Shown: positions 1 through 9,733, counted from the first letter of the stretch. The stretch: 50,690 bases of DNA from Emiliania huxleyi CCMP1516 (GCF_000372725.1 NW_005198167.1:349354-400043); one strand, 5' to 3'. Numbers and translations: made by a program. Notes: a model not told the origin generated them from the letters alone.

Positions 1-250
1 CGGCGGCGAGGGCGAGGGCGAGGTTGACGGCGGCGGCGGTGGCGGCGGACGAGACGGCGAGATGGAGGGCGGCGGTGGGCCGGTGACGGCGGCGAGGGCG
101 GGGGCGGGGGAGACGGCGGAGCCGGTGGCGGCGGCGAGGGCGAGGGCGAGGGCGGCGGTGGCGTGGGCGGCGGAGGGGCGGGTGACGGCGGCGAGGGCGG
201 AGGGCGGCGGCGGCGTGTGCGGCGGAGGGGCGGGTGGCGGTGGCGAGGGC
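1..250 (+). repeat. GGC/GAGGGC-rich simple-sequence tract
   Basis: Almost pure runs of GGCGGC, GGCGAGGGC and GGGCGG. The apparent reading frames here are low-complexity Ala/Gly/Arg strings and are not believed. It probably lies in an intron of the exchanger remnant on the minus strand just downstream. Confidence 0.6.
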
Positions 251-251
251 G

Positions 252-588
252 AGGCGGCGGCGTGGGCGGCCATGAAGTACTTGCACTTGTCGCGCATCGA
301 CTCCGGCATATCGACAGCTTGAAGGCGCACGGATGAGGGGGCCGATGTGGTCATCGACATGGTCATCGAGTTGAAGACGGCGGCGCGGCGACGATGTCGC
401 CGACGCCCTCGTCCGACTCGATCACGAGCGGGGCGAATCACCGTGAAGAACTCGGGCGCCGACGACCCGACCGCCATGAAGGTGGCGCCGGCGACGTGAT
501 CGTCCTCGGGCACCTTGAGCACCGCGACCGCCTCGATCGCCTCGGCGAGGAAGTCGTCGCAGACGATGGCGATGCCGACGAAGGGCTA
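252..588 (-). pseudogene. Broken K+-dependent Na+/Ca2+ exchanger fragment (NCKX/SLC24-like)
   Basis: The family exchanges Na+ for Ca2+ plus K+ across membranes through two alpha repeats. Read on the minus strand from 585, the translation runs FVGIAIVCDDFLAEAIE, then HVAGATFMAVGSSAPEFFTV. This matches the alpha-1 helix pattern of SLC24 proteins (IVCDDYF..., DVAGATFMAAGSSTPELF). The expected next motif, GVGDIVAA then AVFN, is present at about 375-410 but lies in a different frame from both flanks, so two compensating indels interrupt alpha-1. Further on, AVDMPESMRDKCKYFM resembles the start of the second membrane half. A plausible acceptor (cctag) sits at 586-590. No intact N-terminus or alpha-2 repeat is visible. 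It is either a decaying gene, or a real gene with assembly errors in very GC-rich DNA. Confidence 0.6.
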
Positions 589-763
589 GGCCCCTGCGCG
601 GTGGCCGGGTGGGGGAGGGGGGCTGAGGTGGGCGGGCGGGGGAGGGGGGGCGGGGGGCGCGCACATGATGAAGATGTAGAGGGACGGCGGCGTGGGCGGC
701 GGAGGGGCGGGTGGCGGTGGCGAGGGCGGGGATGGGTGGAGCAAGATGACAATGTCCCCCTCC

Positions 764-1237
764 GCGCTCGCCTTGATGCCGAAGCCGGCGGTGGTGGAGG
801 CGTCGGCGATAAAGTCGGCGAGCGTCAAGGCGACGAGGCCGGAAGAAAGAATGCTCAGAGACCCGAGCGCCGAGGCAGAACCCACACGCAGCGAGAGAGG
901 GCTCCCTCTCCGCCGACGTAGCAGACATTGCCCGGCACGAAGAGCGTCAAGGGTACGCGCACGCCAGCCGCCGCCGTTGGGGTCGCAGTCGCCCGTGGGC
1001 TGGGGTCGAGGGTCGGGAGCCGCTGTGTGTCGCGCGCGCTGTGGGTGTCTTCTCGGTGCGTGTCAGATCTAAGATGGAGTCCATGCGCCGGCAAACCTGA
1101 ATCGTCGCCTACACAAGCAGAATGCGCGGGGCGTCAGAGCGCCGGCCGGGCGGAGCGGGCGGAGCGGGCGGAGCGGGCCTGGATTCTTGATGGAGCAATC
1201 GTCGCCTGTTGATTGAGCAATCGTCGCTGGCGAGCAT
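764..1237 (-). repeat. Dispersed gene-fragment repeat, copy 1
   Basis: Positions about 858-1237 are nearly identical to 23095-23480, with short indels near 900 and 1170. The preceding 768-842 is a diverged match to 22950-23025. On the minus strand both copies can read a segment with LVALTL..AD.IADA..TAGFGIKASA. In copy 1 this lies directly upstream of the exchanger remnant, so the repeat may be the 5' part of that gene, duplicated 22 kb away. Confidence 0.75.
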
Positions 1238-1562
1238 TTTATTTTTTTTGACAGCTCCACGAATGAAGGCCTGAAATTCTTAGTTCCGTCCTGTTGTGAA
1301 ATTATTCTCAGGCGTACCGCAATCTCATCCGCATGGTGATCTCGTTTCTCGATCTCTCCGCGCCCCCCAACATTGAACAACGCCGCGGTGCGCGGTATTA
1401 TCCTCAATGGTTACGCCGTTACGGTAGAGCCGGCTAGAGGCAAGCGGGTCGGACCTCAAGTCTCCATGCGCCCGTCAAGTCGGAAGCCCCGTGTCTGCGG
1501 CGACCACAGCACTCGCACAGGAAGTACAGCCGAGCTCTCTGCTTTTTTCAGAGTGCAGAGTC
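1238..1562. other. No gene recognised
   Basis: Less GC-rich than the flanks, with a T-run near 1240. Short open frames exist on both strands, but none has a recognisable domain or consistent coding character. Confidence 0.4.
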
Positions 1563-1784
1563 AAGGTCTTTTCTCGCAGCTGCGAGACATGCTTTCTCGG
1601 AGCGGGGCATCCAAAACAACAGGGCGGAAGGGAGGGGTGACCATACGCGCAGCGCAGGAGGGGTGCCCCTAAGGGGGCACAAAGGTAGCTCAAAGGGGAG
1701 TGAACAAGACGCCGCACAGGCGACGTGCACGCTCGCCGCCTGCGCTCGCCGCGTCGCTCTCTCCCTCCCCTTCTTTGCTTGAAC
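1563..1784. repeat. 222-bp dispersed repeat, copy 1
   Basis: Identical over 222 bp to 3985-4206. It ends with a pyrimidine-rich tract and TTGCTTGAAC. One minus-strand frame is open through both copies, but that is expected from exact duplication. No terminal repeat, poly-A or tRNA-like box was seen. Near-perfect identity implies a recent duplication. Confidence 0.85.
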
Positions 1785-1835
1785 TAGGGAATAAAGAGAG
1801 CTTCTGCGAGCCGCGCTCGGCCCCTGTCGGGCGCG

Positions 1836-2982
1836 ATGGCCGCGGCAGTACCGCCGATTGATCTGCACTGCGTTCACGCGGGGCCCGACGCCCCCGTCCA
1901 GGGCCCCGCTGCCCACCCGCTGGTGGTGGCTACTGCCGTCCTCCGCTGGGGGCCGGTTGCGGCTGCGCCGAGCGGAGCAGCGCGCGTGCAGCTTCCGCAC
2001 CACGCGATGCTGCGCGTCTTTGGCCGGCGGCTGCGCCTCGCGGCGCCCCCCGCCGGTACTCCCGCCCCGATGGTCTGCCCGCTGGACCTCGCTCTCACCG
2101 GAACCGCGTGGGCTCGCTTCCTGAACGAGCTGCTCACGTGCGGGCTCCTCGACGCGGCCCCCTTCTCCTCTTCGGCTGCACTACAGCTGGCGATCGACCG
2201 CCTCGATGTGTCGCCAGCGGCGCTGGAGGTGAAAGAGCCCGATCTCCTCCCGGTGGGGGGCCTCGCCGCCGCGGCCGCGCTGGCGGGGGATGCTGCTCAT
2301 GCGCAGCGCGGGGCGCCTCGCCGAGCCAGCGCCGCGGCGTCTGCGGCGAGGCCGGCGGCGGCTGCGCGCGCGGCCCTACCTTCTCGCCAGCGGCTGTCTC
2401 CGCGTACGGCCTCCCCCCGAGTGCTAACCCGCAACTACTGGCGAGCTATTTTAAGGACTACGTGCTCGCGCTGGAGGGCGCGCTGCCCCCTTCGCTCTGC
2501 GCCCCCAACGTTGCGGGGCCGCAGTGGCTGGAGGAGGCGCGCGATGCGGCGACCTACTTGCGCGGCGACGCTGGCCGCCGCAGCGTCGAGGATAAGCGCC
2601 TCTACCTGCTCGCCCCGGCGCCCCGCTACTGTCCTCAGTCCTTGGCGACGTCCGGCGGGGGGGGGAAGCGCGCGACCTCGTGTTCGCCCTCGCCACCGCG
2701 CTCCTGCCGGACGCGCGCATGAGTGCGCCAACCACGCCGCTTGCCACCGCCGTGCGGCGCGTGGAGGCCTCGCTTGCCCCGAGGCGGGCTGTCTTGGCCG
2801 CTGCCTCTGCCAACGGCGCGTCCCCGCAGTCCGTGGTGGCCGCGCTGGTCGAACATGCCGCCTCGCTGCGCTCACCGAGTGCGGTGGCTGCAACAGACAC
2901 GGCCCCTTCTAGCCCCCAAATACCGGACCAGCCCAAGGTGATGGCTCTAAAATTCCAGCCAGCCTCGGTGATGGCTCTATAA
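1836..2982 (+). CDS. Uncharacterised protein, reading frame shifted twice
   Basis: The ATG at 1836 opens MAAAVPPIDLHCVHAGPDAP. Coding character continues to about 2300 in this frame, including ARFLNELLTCGLLDAAPF. It moves to a second frame at about 2390-2650 (SAYGLPPSANPQLLASYF, GPQWLEEARDAATYLRGDAG) and to a third at about 2672-2905 (RDLVFALATALLPDARM, SVVAALVEHAASLRSP). The second shift falls at a run of nine G (about 2657-2665), so a homopolymer indel in the assembly is as likely as an intron or true frameshift. The segments are helical, Ala/Leu-rich and charged, with no recognised domain. The frame closes at TAA 2980-2982 after the duplicated phrase gtgatggctcta. Confidence 0.45.
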
Positions 2983-3012
2983 TATACACCTATAGGTGAG
3001 CCGTCGGCAACC

Positions 3013-3489
3013 ATGGCACGCTGGCTTCGCTTCGCTAACACGCTGGGGGCGCTCGAGCTCCTCGCCGCCGACGTCTGCGCCGCGGCGGCAGCGCGCCCGC
3101 ATTGCCTGGCGCCCGACGATTTGGCCCGCCAGTTCATCCTGCTGTCGCGGGCGCTTCACCTCTTCGTCGACCGCGCTCGCTCGCCGGCCAGTCTCTGGCG
3201 CGGTCGCTACCGCCGACGGCGGCTCGGCGAGCGGCGCTGGCGCGCGCCTCGCTCGGGCTCGTTCGCGCCGCGGCGGCAGCGCGCCCGCATCTTGCCTGGC
3301 GCCCGACGATTTGTCCTGACAGTGGCCCGTCGCTCCCGCTCCGAAGCGCTGCCGCCGTCAGCACAAACCGCCGCCACTGCCGTCGCGCCCTGCGCCAGTG
3401 CGGCGGGGCGCCTAGCGCCCAGCTGGGCCTTGACACGGCATCCTACCGTCGGGGCAACTCAGCTCAACGATTGGGTGAATTCCGGATGA
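3013..3489 (+). CDS. Uncharacterised ORF with internal 47-bp duplication
   Basis: It starts MARWLRFANTLGALELLAAD and lies in the same frame as the last segment of the preceding ORF after one stop codon, so it may be a further exon of it. Residues 1-55 look like a helical bundle segment. Beyond that the sequence becomes Arg-rich. DNA at 3077-3123 is repeated at 3265-3313 with one extra base, which shifts the frame, so the downstream part is probably not native coding sequence. Function unknown. Confidence 0.3.
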   Translation: MARWLRFANTLGALELLAADVCAAAAARPHCLAPDDLARQFILLSRALHLFVDRARSPASLWRGRYRRRRLGERRWRAPRSGSFAPRRQRARILPGARRFVLTVARRSRSEALPPSAQTAATAVAPCASAAGRLAPSWALTRHPTVGATQLNDWVNSG

Positions 3490-3880
3490 CTGCGCATAAT
3501 GGGGTTGACCCGCCGCGCAGCAAGCCGGTGTTCACGCCAATTCGAGCTACTACATCGCTTCACGTTCCGAGCCATACGCACCTTACAACAATGGGGCAGG
3601 AGTTAAATCGGCTCGCGCCGAGCTCCTGCTGTCGTCATCGTCGTCCTATGGGCGTGCGAGGGCGGCGGGCACCGACGGCTCAGCCGAGTCGGGTCGGTAA
3701 AGCCCTCCCACTGTTCTTCGGTGGCACTGTCGCGAGACGGTTGGCCGATCGGAATCCATTAACTACTACGTGGAGTTCATCCCCTGATGAACGACTCATG
3801 GTCAGATTGCCCATCTCGACTGCCCGTTGTCAACATCACTAGGGAGATTTGATTGGCGCTGGCGCCTGCTGTTGACAAGT
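3490..3880. other. No gene recognised
   Basis: Mixed-composition sequence without a convincing reading frame. A long plus-strand frame covers it (to 3842) but lacks domains and follows a duplicated, frame-shifted stretch. Confidence 0.4.
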
Positions 3881-4356
3881 GGGATCATCTGGCTTCCGGA
3901 ATACTTCCGCGAAGCTGCCCCCAGCAGGCGTTTGACCAAGATCCAAATTTCCCTACTCCAGTTGAGGCTGCCCTCGGACCCGAGAAGGTCTTTTCTCGCA
4001 GCTGCGAGACATGCTTTCTCGGAGCGGGGCATCCAAAACAACAGGGCGGAAGGGAGGGGTGACCATACGCGCAGCGCAGGAGGGGTGCCCCTAAGGGGGC
4101 ACAAAGGTAGCTCAAAGGGGAGTGAACAAGACGCCGCACAGGCGACGTGCACGCTCGCCGCCTGCGCTCGCCGCGTCGCTCTCTCCCTCCCCTTCTTTGC
4201 TTGAACCCACCACCATCCCCTGTCACCTCCGTGTGTGTGTGCCTGCTGGGGGATCATCTGGCTTCCGGAATACTTCCGCGAAGCTGCCCCCAGCAGGCGT
4301 TTGACCAAGATCCAAATTTCCCTACTCCAGTTGAGGCTGCCCTCGGACCCGAGAAG
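3881..4356. repeat. Composite repeat: 107-bp direct repeats around 222-bp repeat copy 2
   Basis: 3881-3987 and 4250-4356 are identical 107-bp direct repeats starting GGGATCATCTGGCTTCC. Between them lie the second copy of the 222-bp repeat (3985-4206) and about 43 bp of unrelated sequence. The arrangement resembles a small element with terminal direct repeats, or a tandem duplication trapping another repeat. The 222-bp unit also occurs alone at 1563-1784, so it is separable from the 107-bp unit. Confidence 0.8.
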
Positions 4357-4430
4357 CGCGATTTCGTGTGTCGTGTGTGCATGAAAGTGCAGATGTAACT
4401 TAGCATGCGGGCGGACCCCTACACAGCTCA

Positions 4431-7400
4431 CTAAGCAGAGCCGCCGCGCCCCGCGCCCCGCCCGCCCCGCCCGCCACGTCCACGCCCCCCTCGCCCCCCT
4501 CTCCCCCCTCGCCTACCGACCGCTGCCGTGGCGCCCACGGGCTGAGCCTGGGGCACGGTGCGCAAGGGCGGCTGGTGGACAAACGTCGTCTGCGCCGCCA
4601 CCAACCGCCCAATTGCGGCGATGGGCAGCGCCGGCTGGCGGCAGGCCGGGCAGTTGCTGTCGCGCTCCAGCACGCGCGGCGCACATGTCTCGCAGTACAG
4701 CGCGTGGCCGCACGCGAAGCGGACCGAGCGCGGCGCGTCGTAGCAGAGGTCACACTGGCGCTCCTCGGCCCCAGCCGTCTCCTCCACCTCCCCCGCCGCT
4801 TCGACTAGCGCCTCCAGCCGCGGCAATGCGTCTGCGAGCGGCATCCGCTTCTTCTTCCGCTCGTATGCCAGCCCGACCACGAGCCGCATCAGCTCCTCGG
4901 CCTGTGCCGCCGACCAGCCCGCGTCGGCCGCCGCGATGCTCTCCGCCGTGTCGGGCTCCTCAAGCGCATCGTCGCACTCGTCGAGGAGGCCGACGGCGCC
5001 GCGGCCGGTCAGGGCGACGAGCAGCGTGATGCCGAACGCATAGCCGTCGGTCAGCGCTGACGCCTGCCCGCTCTGCGGAATGATCGGGTCCATGTACCCA
5101 AGCTTGCCGAAGAGGCGCTGCGTCGACAGGTGCGACACCTGCTGGCTGCTGCCGGCCGTCGCCTCTGCCGCGCGCGCGAGGCCCACGTCGGCGAGGTAGC
5201 CGTTGCCGCGCTCGTCGAGCAGGACGTTGCCCGCCGAGACGTCGCGGTGCAGGATCATGGGCGAGAGCGTGTGCAAATAGTGCAGCGCGCTCGCTGCGTC
5301 GCGCAGCACGCGGAGCCGTGCGGCGGAGGAGAACGGCGGAGGCGGCGTCTCGAAGCCGAGCATGTGGAGCCGCTGGAGCGCGGCTGGAGCGCGGTAGAGG
5401 CGGTCCTCGAGGCTGCCGCCGCGGCAGAGGGGGTAGACGAGGCACGCTCTCGCCGGTGCCAAGCAGACGCCGAGCAGAGGAAGCAAAGACCGGTGGCACG
5501 CCGCGCTGAGCGTGCGCACCTCGCTCTGCAGCTCGGCGAGACCTTGGGCGCCGACACCGACCAGCGCCGTCTTGACGGCGAACCCGCAAGCGACGCGCGG
5601 AAGCGACGGCAGCGCGTCGCAGCGGTAGACGCGCCCAAAGCCTCCCTCGCCCACCTTGCGCGCCTCGGCAAAGCCCTCGGTCGCCGCGATGAGCTCGTCG
5701 AGAGGGACGGCGGCGGGCGGCGCGGCCGCGGCGGCGAGGGCAGCGACGCTCGCCGCCGCCTCCACTGCCGCCGCTGCCGCCGCTGCCGCCGCTGCCTCCG
5801 CTGCCGCCTCCGCTGCCGCCGCCTCTTGAGCCTCCGCCGCCGCCACAGCCGCCACTGCCGCCTCTACAGCCGCCGCCTCCGCCGCTGCCTCCGCCGCCTC
5901 CGCCGCTGCCTCCGCCGCCGCCTCCGCCTCCGCCCTCATCCTCGCCTCCTCCCTCTCCCTTGCCGCCTCCTCCCTTGCCCTCGCCTCTGTCTCCTCCCTT
6001 GCGCGCGACGCCCCCTCCGCCGCCTCCGCCGCCCGCGCCGCCGCAGCCTCTGCTACCACCCGATCCGCTTCCTCCGCCACTCGCGCCTCCTCTGCGGCCC
6101 GCGCCTCCTCCGCCTCCTCCGCCGCTCGCTCCGCCGCCCGCGCTGCCGCCGCCGCCGCCTTCTCCTCCTTCTGCCGCTGCCGCTTCAGCGCCCTGGCCTC
6201 GCGGGTCTTTCGCTCCGCCAGCTCGTCGCGCAGCCGCCGCGCCGCCCGCAGCGCCTCCGAGCCGTCGGCGGCTTGGGTGTTCGCGTTGATCGCCGCCCTG
6301 AGCGCCTCGAGATCGGCGTCGCCTCGGCCGCACGCCTCAACCGCCTCGCGCAGCGCCGCCTCGGCAGCATTGCGCGCCTCCGCCGCCTCCGCAGCCGCTG
6401 CCACCTCGCGTGCGGCCTCCGCCTGTTCGGCTGATTCTGCGACCGCCGTCCCCCCCTCCGCCTCTGCTGCGGTCGACGAGTGCTCCTCGAGGGTGCGCAC
6501 GCACTCGGCGTTGCCCAGCCCCTTGGCCACCTGCAGCGCCGTCTTGCCGTCAACAGTGCGCGCCGCACCATCTGCGCCCGCCCGAAGCAAGCGCCGCACG
6601 ACGGCGGGGTGGCCGCTGCCGGCGCCGTATATCAGCGCGGTGACGCCGTTGCTGTTCTGCAGGTTGACATCAGCGCCGTGCCGAATCAACAGCTCGACCA
6701 CCCGCTCATGGCCTTCGACGGCGGCGGCCATCAGCGCGGTGACGCCTTTGCTGTCCTGCAGGTTGACATCAGCGCCGTGCCGCAGCAGCAGCTCGACCAA
6801 CCGCTCGTGGCCGCGGACGGCGGCGAGCATCAGCGCGGTGAAGCCTTTGCTGTCCTGCACGTTGACCTTCGCCCCGCGCCGTATCAGCAGCTCGATCAAG
6901 TGCTCGTGGCCGTTGCCGGCGGCGCCGATCAGCAGCGTGATGCCGCTCACGCCGCCTCTCTCGTACGTCGCGTCGACCCGCCCGCCGCTGTCGAGCCACG
7001 CCAGCACCGCCTCCTCCTCGCCACGCTCCGCTGCTGCGATGACCGCATCGGAGACTGCCACGACACCGCTCGACGCCCGCCCCGCCGCCACCGCTGGAGA
7101 TAGCGTCGTCGCGACTCTCGATCCAGCCGAGGAAGCGCCGCCGGAGGAAGCGCCGCCTGCGCCTGCGCCGCCGGCTGCCGTCGCCGTGGGCCGTCCCGCC
7201 ACCACCGACTCCTTGACGTGCTGCCTGAAGGTCTCGACGCACTCGGCGTGGCCCTCCCCCTTGGCCAGCTGCAGCGCCGTCTTGCCGCTCGCAGTGCGCG
7301 CCGCAGTGTCTGCGCCTGCCCGCAGCAAGCGCCGCACGACGGCGGGGCGGTTGAAGGCGGCGGCGCCGATCAGCGCGGTGAAGCCGTTGCTACTCTGCAG

Positions 7401-8912
7401 GTTGATCTCAGCGCCGTGCTGAATCAGCAAGTCGACCAACCGCTCGTGGCCGTGGAAGGTGGCGCCCATCAGCGCGGTGACGCCGTCGCTCCTCTGCAGG
7501 TTGAGCTCCGCGCCGCGCCGCAGCAGTAGGTCGACCACCCGCTCGTGGCCGTGGAAGGCGGCGAGCATCAGCGCGAAGCCACCGAAGCTGTTCTGCAGGT
7601 TGACCTTCGCCCCGTGCCGTATCAGCAGCTCGACCACCCGCTCGTGGCCATTGCGGGCGGCCCACATCAGCGCGGTCCAGCCGTCGTCGTCCTGCAGGTT
7701 GACGTCAGCGCCGCGCCGTATCAGCAGCTCGACCAACCGATCGTGGCCGTGCATGGCGGCGCCCATCAGCAGCGTGAGGCCGCTAGTCTCGCCTCTCTCG
7801 TACGTCGTGTCGACCCGCCCGCCACTGTCGAGCCACGCCAGCACCGCCTCCTCCTCGCCACGCTCCGCTGCTGCGATGACCGCATCGGGGGCTGCCAGGA
7901 CACCGCTCGACGCCCGCTCCGCCGCAGCCGGCGACAGATTACCCGGCCGCACTCGCACGCTCTCGCCGCCGCCCTCGAGCGCCACCGCGTACCGGCCGCC
8001 CTCGAAGCTCTGAGCCACGCCCCGCCGCCCGTTCAGCTCGGGGCGGGCCGAGAGCCCGCCGAGCACGACTCGCTGTCCGAGCAGCGGCGCGTCCACAGCT
8101 GCCGCTGCCGCGCCCGAGGAAGCGCCGCCCGCCCCTGCTCGGCCCTCCGCCACCGCCTCGGCCTCAGCCAACGCCTCGACGCACTCGGCGTGGCCCTCCT
8201 CCTTGGCCCACTGCAGCGCCGTTTTGCCGCTCGCACTGCGCGCCGCGGTGTCTGCGCCCGCCCGCAGCAAGCGCCGCACGACGGCGGGGCGGTTGAAGAA
8301 GGCGGCGCGGATCATCGCAGTGCCGCCGTCGCTGTCCTGCATGTTGATCTCAGCGCCGTGCCGTATCAGCAGGTCGACCAACCGCTTGTGGCCTTGGATG
8401 GCGGCGAACATCAGCGCGGTTTGGTCTTTGCTGTCCCGCAGGTTGACCTCCGCGCCGTGCTGCAGCAGCAACTCGACCACCCGCTCGTGGCCTTGGAAGG
8501 CGGCGTCCATCAGCGCGGTGCAGCCGTCGCTGTCCCGCAGGTCGATCTTCGCGCCACGCCGAAGCAGCAACTCGACCAGCCGCTCGTGGCCGTACAAGGC
8601 GGCGCCCATCAGCAGCGTGAGGCCGCTCACGCCGTCTCTCTCGTACGTCGCGTTGACCCGCCCGCCGCCCTCGAGCCACGCCAGCACCGCCTTCTCCTCA
8701 CCACGCTCAGCCGCTATCACGGCCGCGTCGGAACGGCTCAGGGATCCTGCGCCATTGCCAGGGGCAAATGCACTCACCATCGCTGGGTGCGGCTCTTTGG
8801 GGTGTGGGGGCATGCTTTCTGGTGGCTTGCGAGCGGGCGAGGCCTGATCAGCCGCTGTCTCGTCGGCCTGCCAAGCTGCTGCTCTCGGCCTGCCAAGCAG
8901 TAGGTCCGTCAC
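4431..8912 (-). CDS. Ankyrin-repeat / protein kinase / RING-finger protein
   Basis: One uninterrupted frame of 1493 residues. Three ankyrin blocks (about 60-250, 345-570 and 620-810) have typical units such as GFTALMLAAVRGHERLVELL. Each block starts with a variant of AVIAAERGEEEAVLAWLDSG, so an ancestral block was triplicated. An Ala/Glu/Arg-rich coiled coil follows (about 830-1060). The kinase domain (about 1070-1374) has the glycine loop GEGGFGRVY, the lysine in AVKTA and HRDVSAGNVLLD. The metal-binding DFG is DVG, and GYMDP replaces the usual APE region. The fold resembles plant RLCK/IRAK-Pelle kinases. A C3HC4 RING (1387-1426: CDLC...CGHALYCETC...CPAC) suggests E3 ubiquitin ligase activity. 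The C-terminus is RGG-rich. The first Met (8912) is used; Met34 is an alternative. Substrates are unknown. Confidence 0.85.
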   Translation of the reverse strand: MTDLLLGRPRAAAWQADETAADQASPARKPPESMPPHPKEPHPAMVSAFAPGNGAGSLSRSDAAVIAAERGEEKAVLAWLEGGGRVNATYERDGVSGLTLLMGAALYGHERLVELLLRRGAKIDLRDSDGCTALMDAAFQGHERVVELLLQHGAEVNLRDSKDQTALMFAAIQGHKRLVDLLIRHGAEINMQDSDGGTAMIRAAFFNRPAVVRRLLRAGADTAARSASGKTALQWAKEEGHAECVEALAEAEAVAEGRAGAGGASSGAAAAAVDAPLLGQRVVLGGLSARPELNGRRGVAQSFEGGRYAVALEGGGESVRVRPGNLSPAAAERASSGVLAAPDAVIAAAERGEEEAVLAWLDSGGRVDTTYERGETSGLTLLMGAAMHGHDRLVELLIRRGADVNLQDDDGWTALMWAARNGHERVVELLIRHGAKVNLQNSFGGFALMLAAFHGHERVVDLLLRRGAELNLQRSDGVTALMGATFHGHERLVDLLIQHGAEINLQSSNGFTALIGAAAFNRPAVVRRLLRAGADTAARTASGKTALQLAKGEGHAECVETFRQHVKESVVAGRPTATAAGGAGAGGASSGGASSAGSRVATTLSPAVAAGRASSGVVAVSDAVIAAAERGEEEAVLAWLDSGGRVDATYERGGVSGITLLIGAAGNGHEHLIELLIRRGAKVNVQDSKGFTALMLAAVRGHERLVELLLRHGADVNLQDSKGVTALMAAAVEGHERVVELLIRHGADVNLQNSNGVTALIYGAGSGHPAVVRRLLRAGADGAARTVDGKTALQVAKGLGNAECVRTLEEHSSTAAEAEGGTAVAESAEQAEAAREVAAAAEAAEARNAAEAALREAVEACGRGDADLEALRAAINANTQAADGSEALRAARRLRDELAERKTREARALKRQRQKEEKAAAAAARAAERAAEEAEEARAAEEARVAEEADRVVAEAAAARAAEAAEGASRAREETEARAREEAAREREEARMRAEAEAAAEAAAEAAEAAAEAAAVEAAVAAVAAAEAQEAAAAEAAAEAAAAAAAAAAVEAAASVAALAAAAAPPAAVPLDELIAATEGFAEARKVGEGGFGRVYRCDALPSLPRVACGFAVKTALVGVGAQGLAELQSEVRTLSAACHRSLLPLLGVCLAPARACLVYPLCRGGSLEDRLYRAPAALQRLHMLGFETPPPPFSSAARLRVLRDAASALHYLHTLSPMILHRDVSAGNVLLDERGNGYLADVGLARAAEATAGSSQQVSHLSTQRLFGKLGYMDPIIPQSGQASALTDGYAFGITLLVALTGRGAVGLLDECDDALEEPDTAESIAAADAGWSAAQAEELMRLVVGLAYERKKKRMPLADALPRLEALVEAAGEVEETAGAEERQCDLCYDAPRSVRFACGHALYCETCAPRVLERDSNCPACRQPALPIAAIGRLVAAQTTFVHQPPLRTVPQAQPVGATAAVGRRGGRGGRGGRGRGGRGGRGAGRGGSA

Positions 8913-9082
8913 GCTCGCGCTCCCTCACACTCGGTCCCCCCCCCAACGCGCGCGCGCAACGCGGGAACTACGGAAGAGAGGCCTCGCTCCTATTGCGTAT
9001 TGGAAAAACTCCGAAACATCAGATTTGCCTCGTGCGTCCCTTTTTTAGGCCCACAGGACCCAAAAAAAGAAAGGAAAAAGAA

Positions 9083-9436
9083 ATGGCCGAGCCGATCGCA
9101 GCACTTCGTGTTGTGCGCATCAACAAGCACTTCATCATGAAGTACCGCAAGATCTACCGCGAGCAGCTCAACGAGCAGTTCCAGCACACCGTGGTGCGCG
9201 ACACGCCGCCCAGCCTCACCGAGCAGGAGACGGCCAAAGGGCTCAAGGAGATGATCGACGCGGGCTTCTCGCCGGCTGAGCTGGGCATGGACCCGGTCGA
9301 CGCGGCGCAGGCCTACCGCATGGCGCTGATGGCGCAGAACAAGTCCAAGGGTGCGGGCTCCTCCTCCTCGGCCGTGGATGTGGTCGCGGACTGGTTGTGC
9401 GCCGTTTTTTCGAGTTTCTGCTTAAAAAGTTTATGA
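9083..9436 (+). CDS. Small uncharacterised protein (117 aa)
   Basis: It starts MAEPIAALRVVRINKHFIM after an A-rich leader (aaagaaaggaaaaagaa). The middle is charged and helical (IYREQLNEQFQHTV, SLTEQETAKGLKEMIDAGFS). The last 20 residues (VADWLCAVFSSFCLKSL) are more hydrophobic and lie in AT-richer DNA, so the native end may be spliced or truncated near 9380. Codon use is GC-ending as in neighbouring genes. No family recognised. Confidence 0.5.
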   Translation: MAEPIAALRVVRINKHFIMKYRKIYREQLNEQFQHTVVRDTPPSLTEQETAKGLKEMIDAGFSPAELGMDPVDAAQAYRMALMAQNKSKGAGSSSSAVDVVADWLCAVFSSFCLKSL

Positions 9437-9505
9437 ACGATGTAAATTGTTTGTTTAGTTCATTTATCGGGGCGGTCGCCAGCGGCGCGGTGTTCAATTA
9501 AACAC

Positions 9506-9551
9506 GGGTTCATAAACACCGTGTTTATAAACACCAAAAGTTTATAAACCC
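9506..9551. repeat. AT-rich palindrome cluster
   Basis: GTGTTTATAAACAC at 9521-9534 is a perfect palindrome. It is flanked by inverted arms GGGTTCATAAAC (9506-9517) and GTTTATAAACCC (9540-9551). This stretch is sharply AT-richer than its surroundings and could be a regulatory or element-terminal structure. Confidence 0.6.
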
Positions 9552-9733
9552 TGTTGAACTTCACACACTGAAGATAACAATAAGCGGCCAGGCCCAAAAA
9601 AACAATTTCCCGAAGAATTCCTCGCGAGCGGCTTTCGCCCGCCCCCTGCCCGCCCGCTAAAAGGTGGCCCATTTCGCACAAGCACAGACGGTTGAGGAGA
9701 ACCCGTCGCCTTCACGGCGTGCTCGCCGACGTC

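Noticed and set aside
1..250. Ala/Gly-rich protein gene in the first 320 bases
   Set aside because: Pure GGC/GAG simple repeats open in several frames at once; no start context or domain.
4960..6434. Very long frames opposite or overlapping the kinase/coiled-coil gene on both strands
   Set aside because: They are GC-rich shadow frames with Arg/Ala/Pro strings and no domains, while the minus-strand 1493-residue frame has clear ankyrin, kinase and RING motifs.
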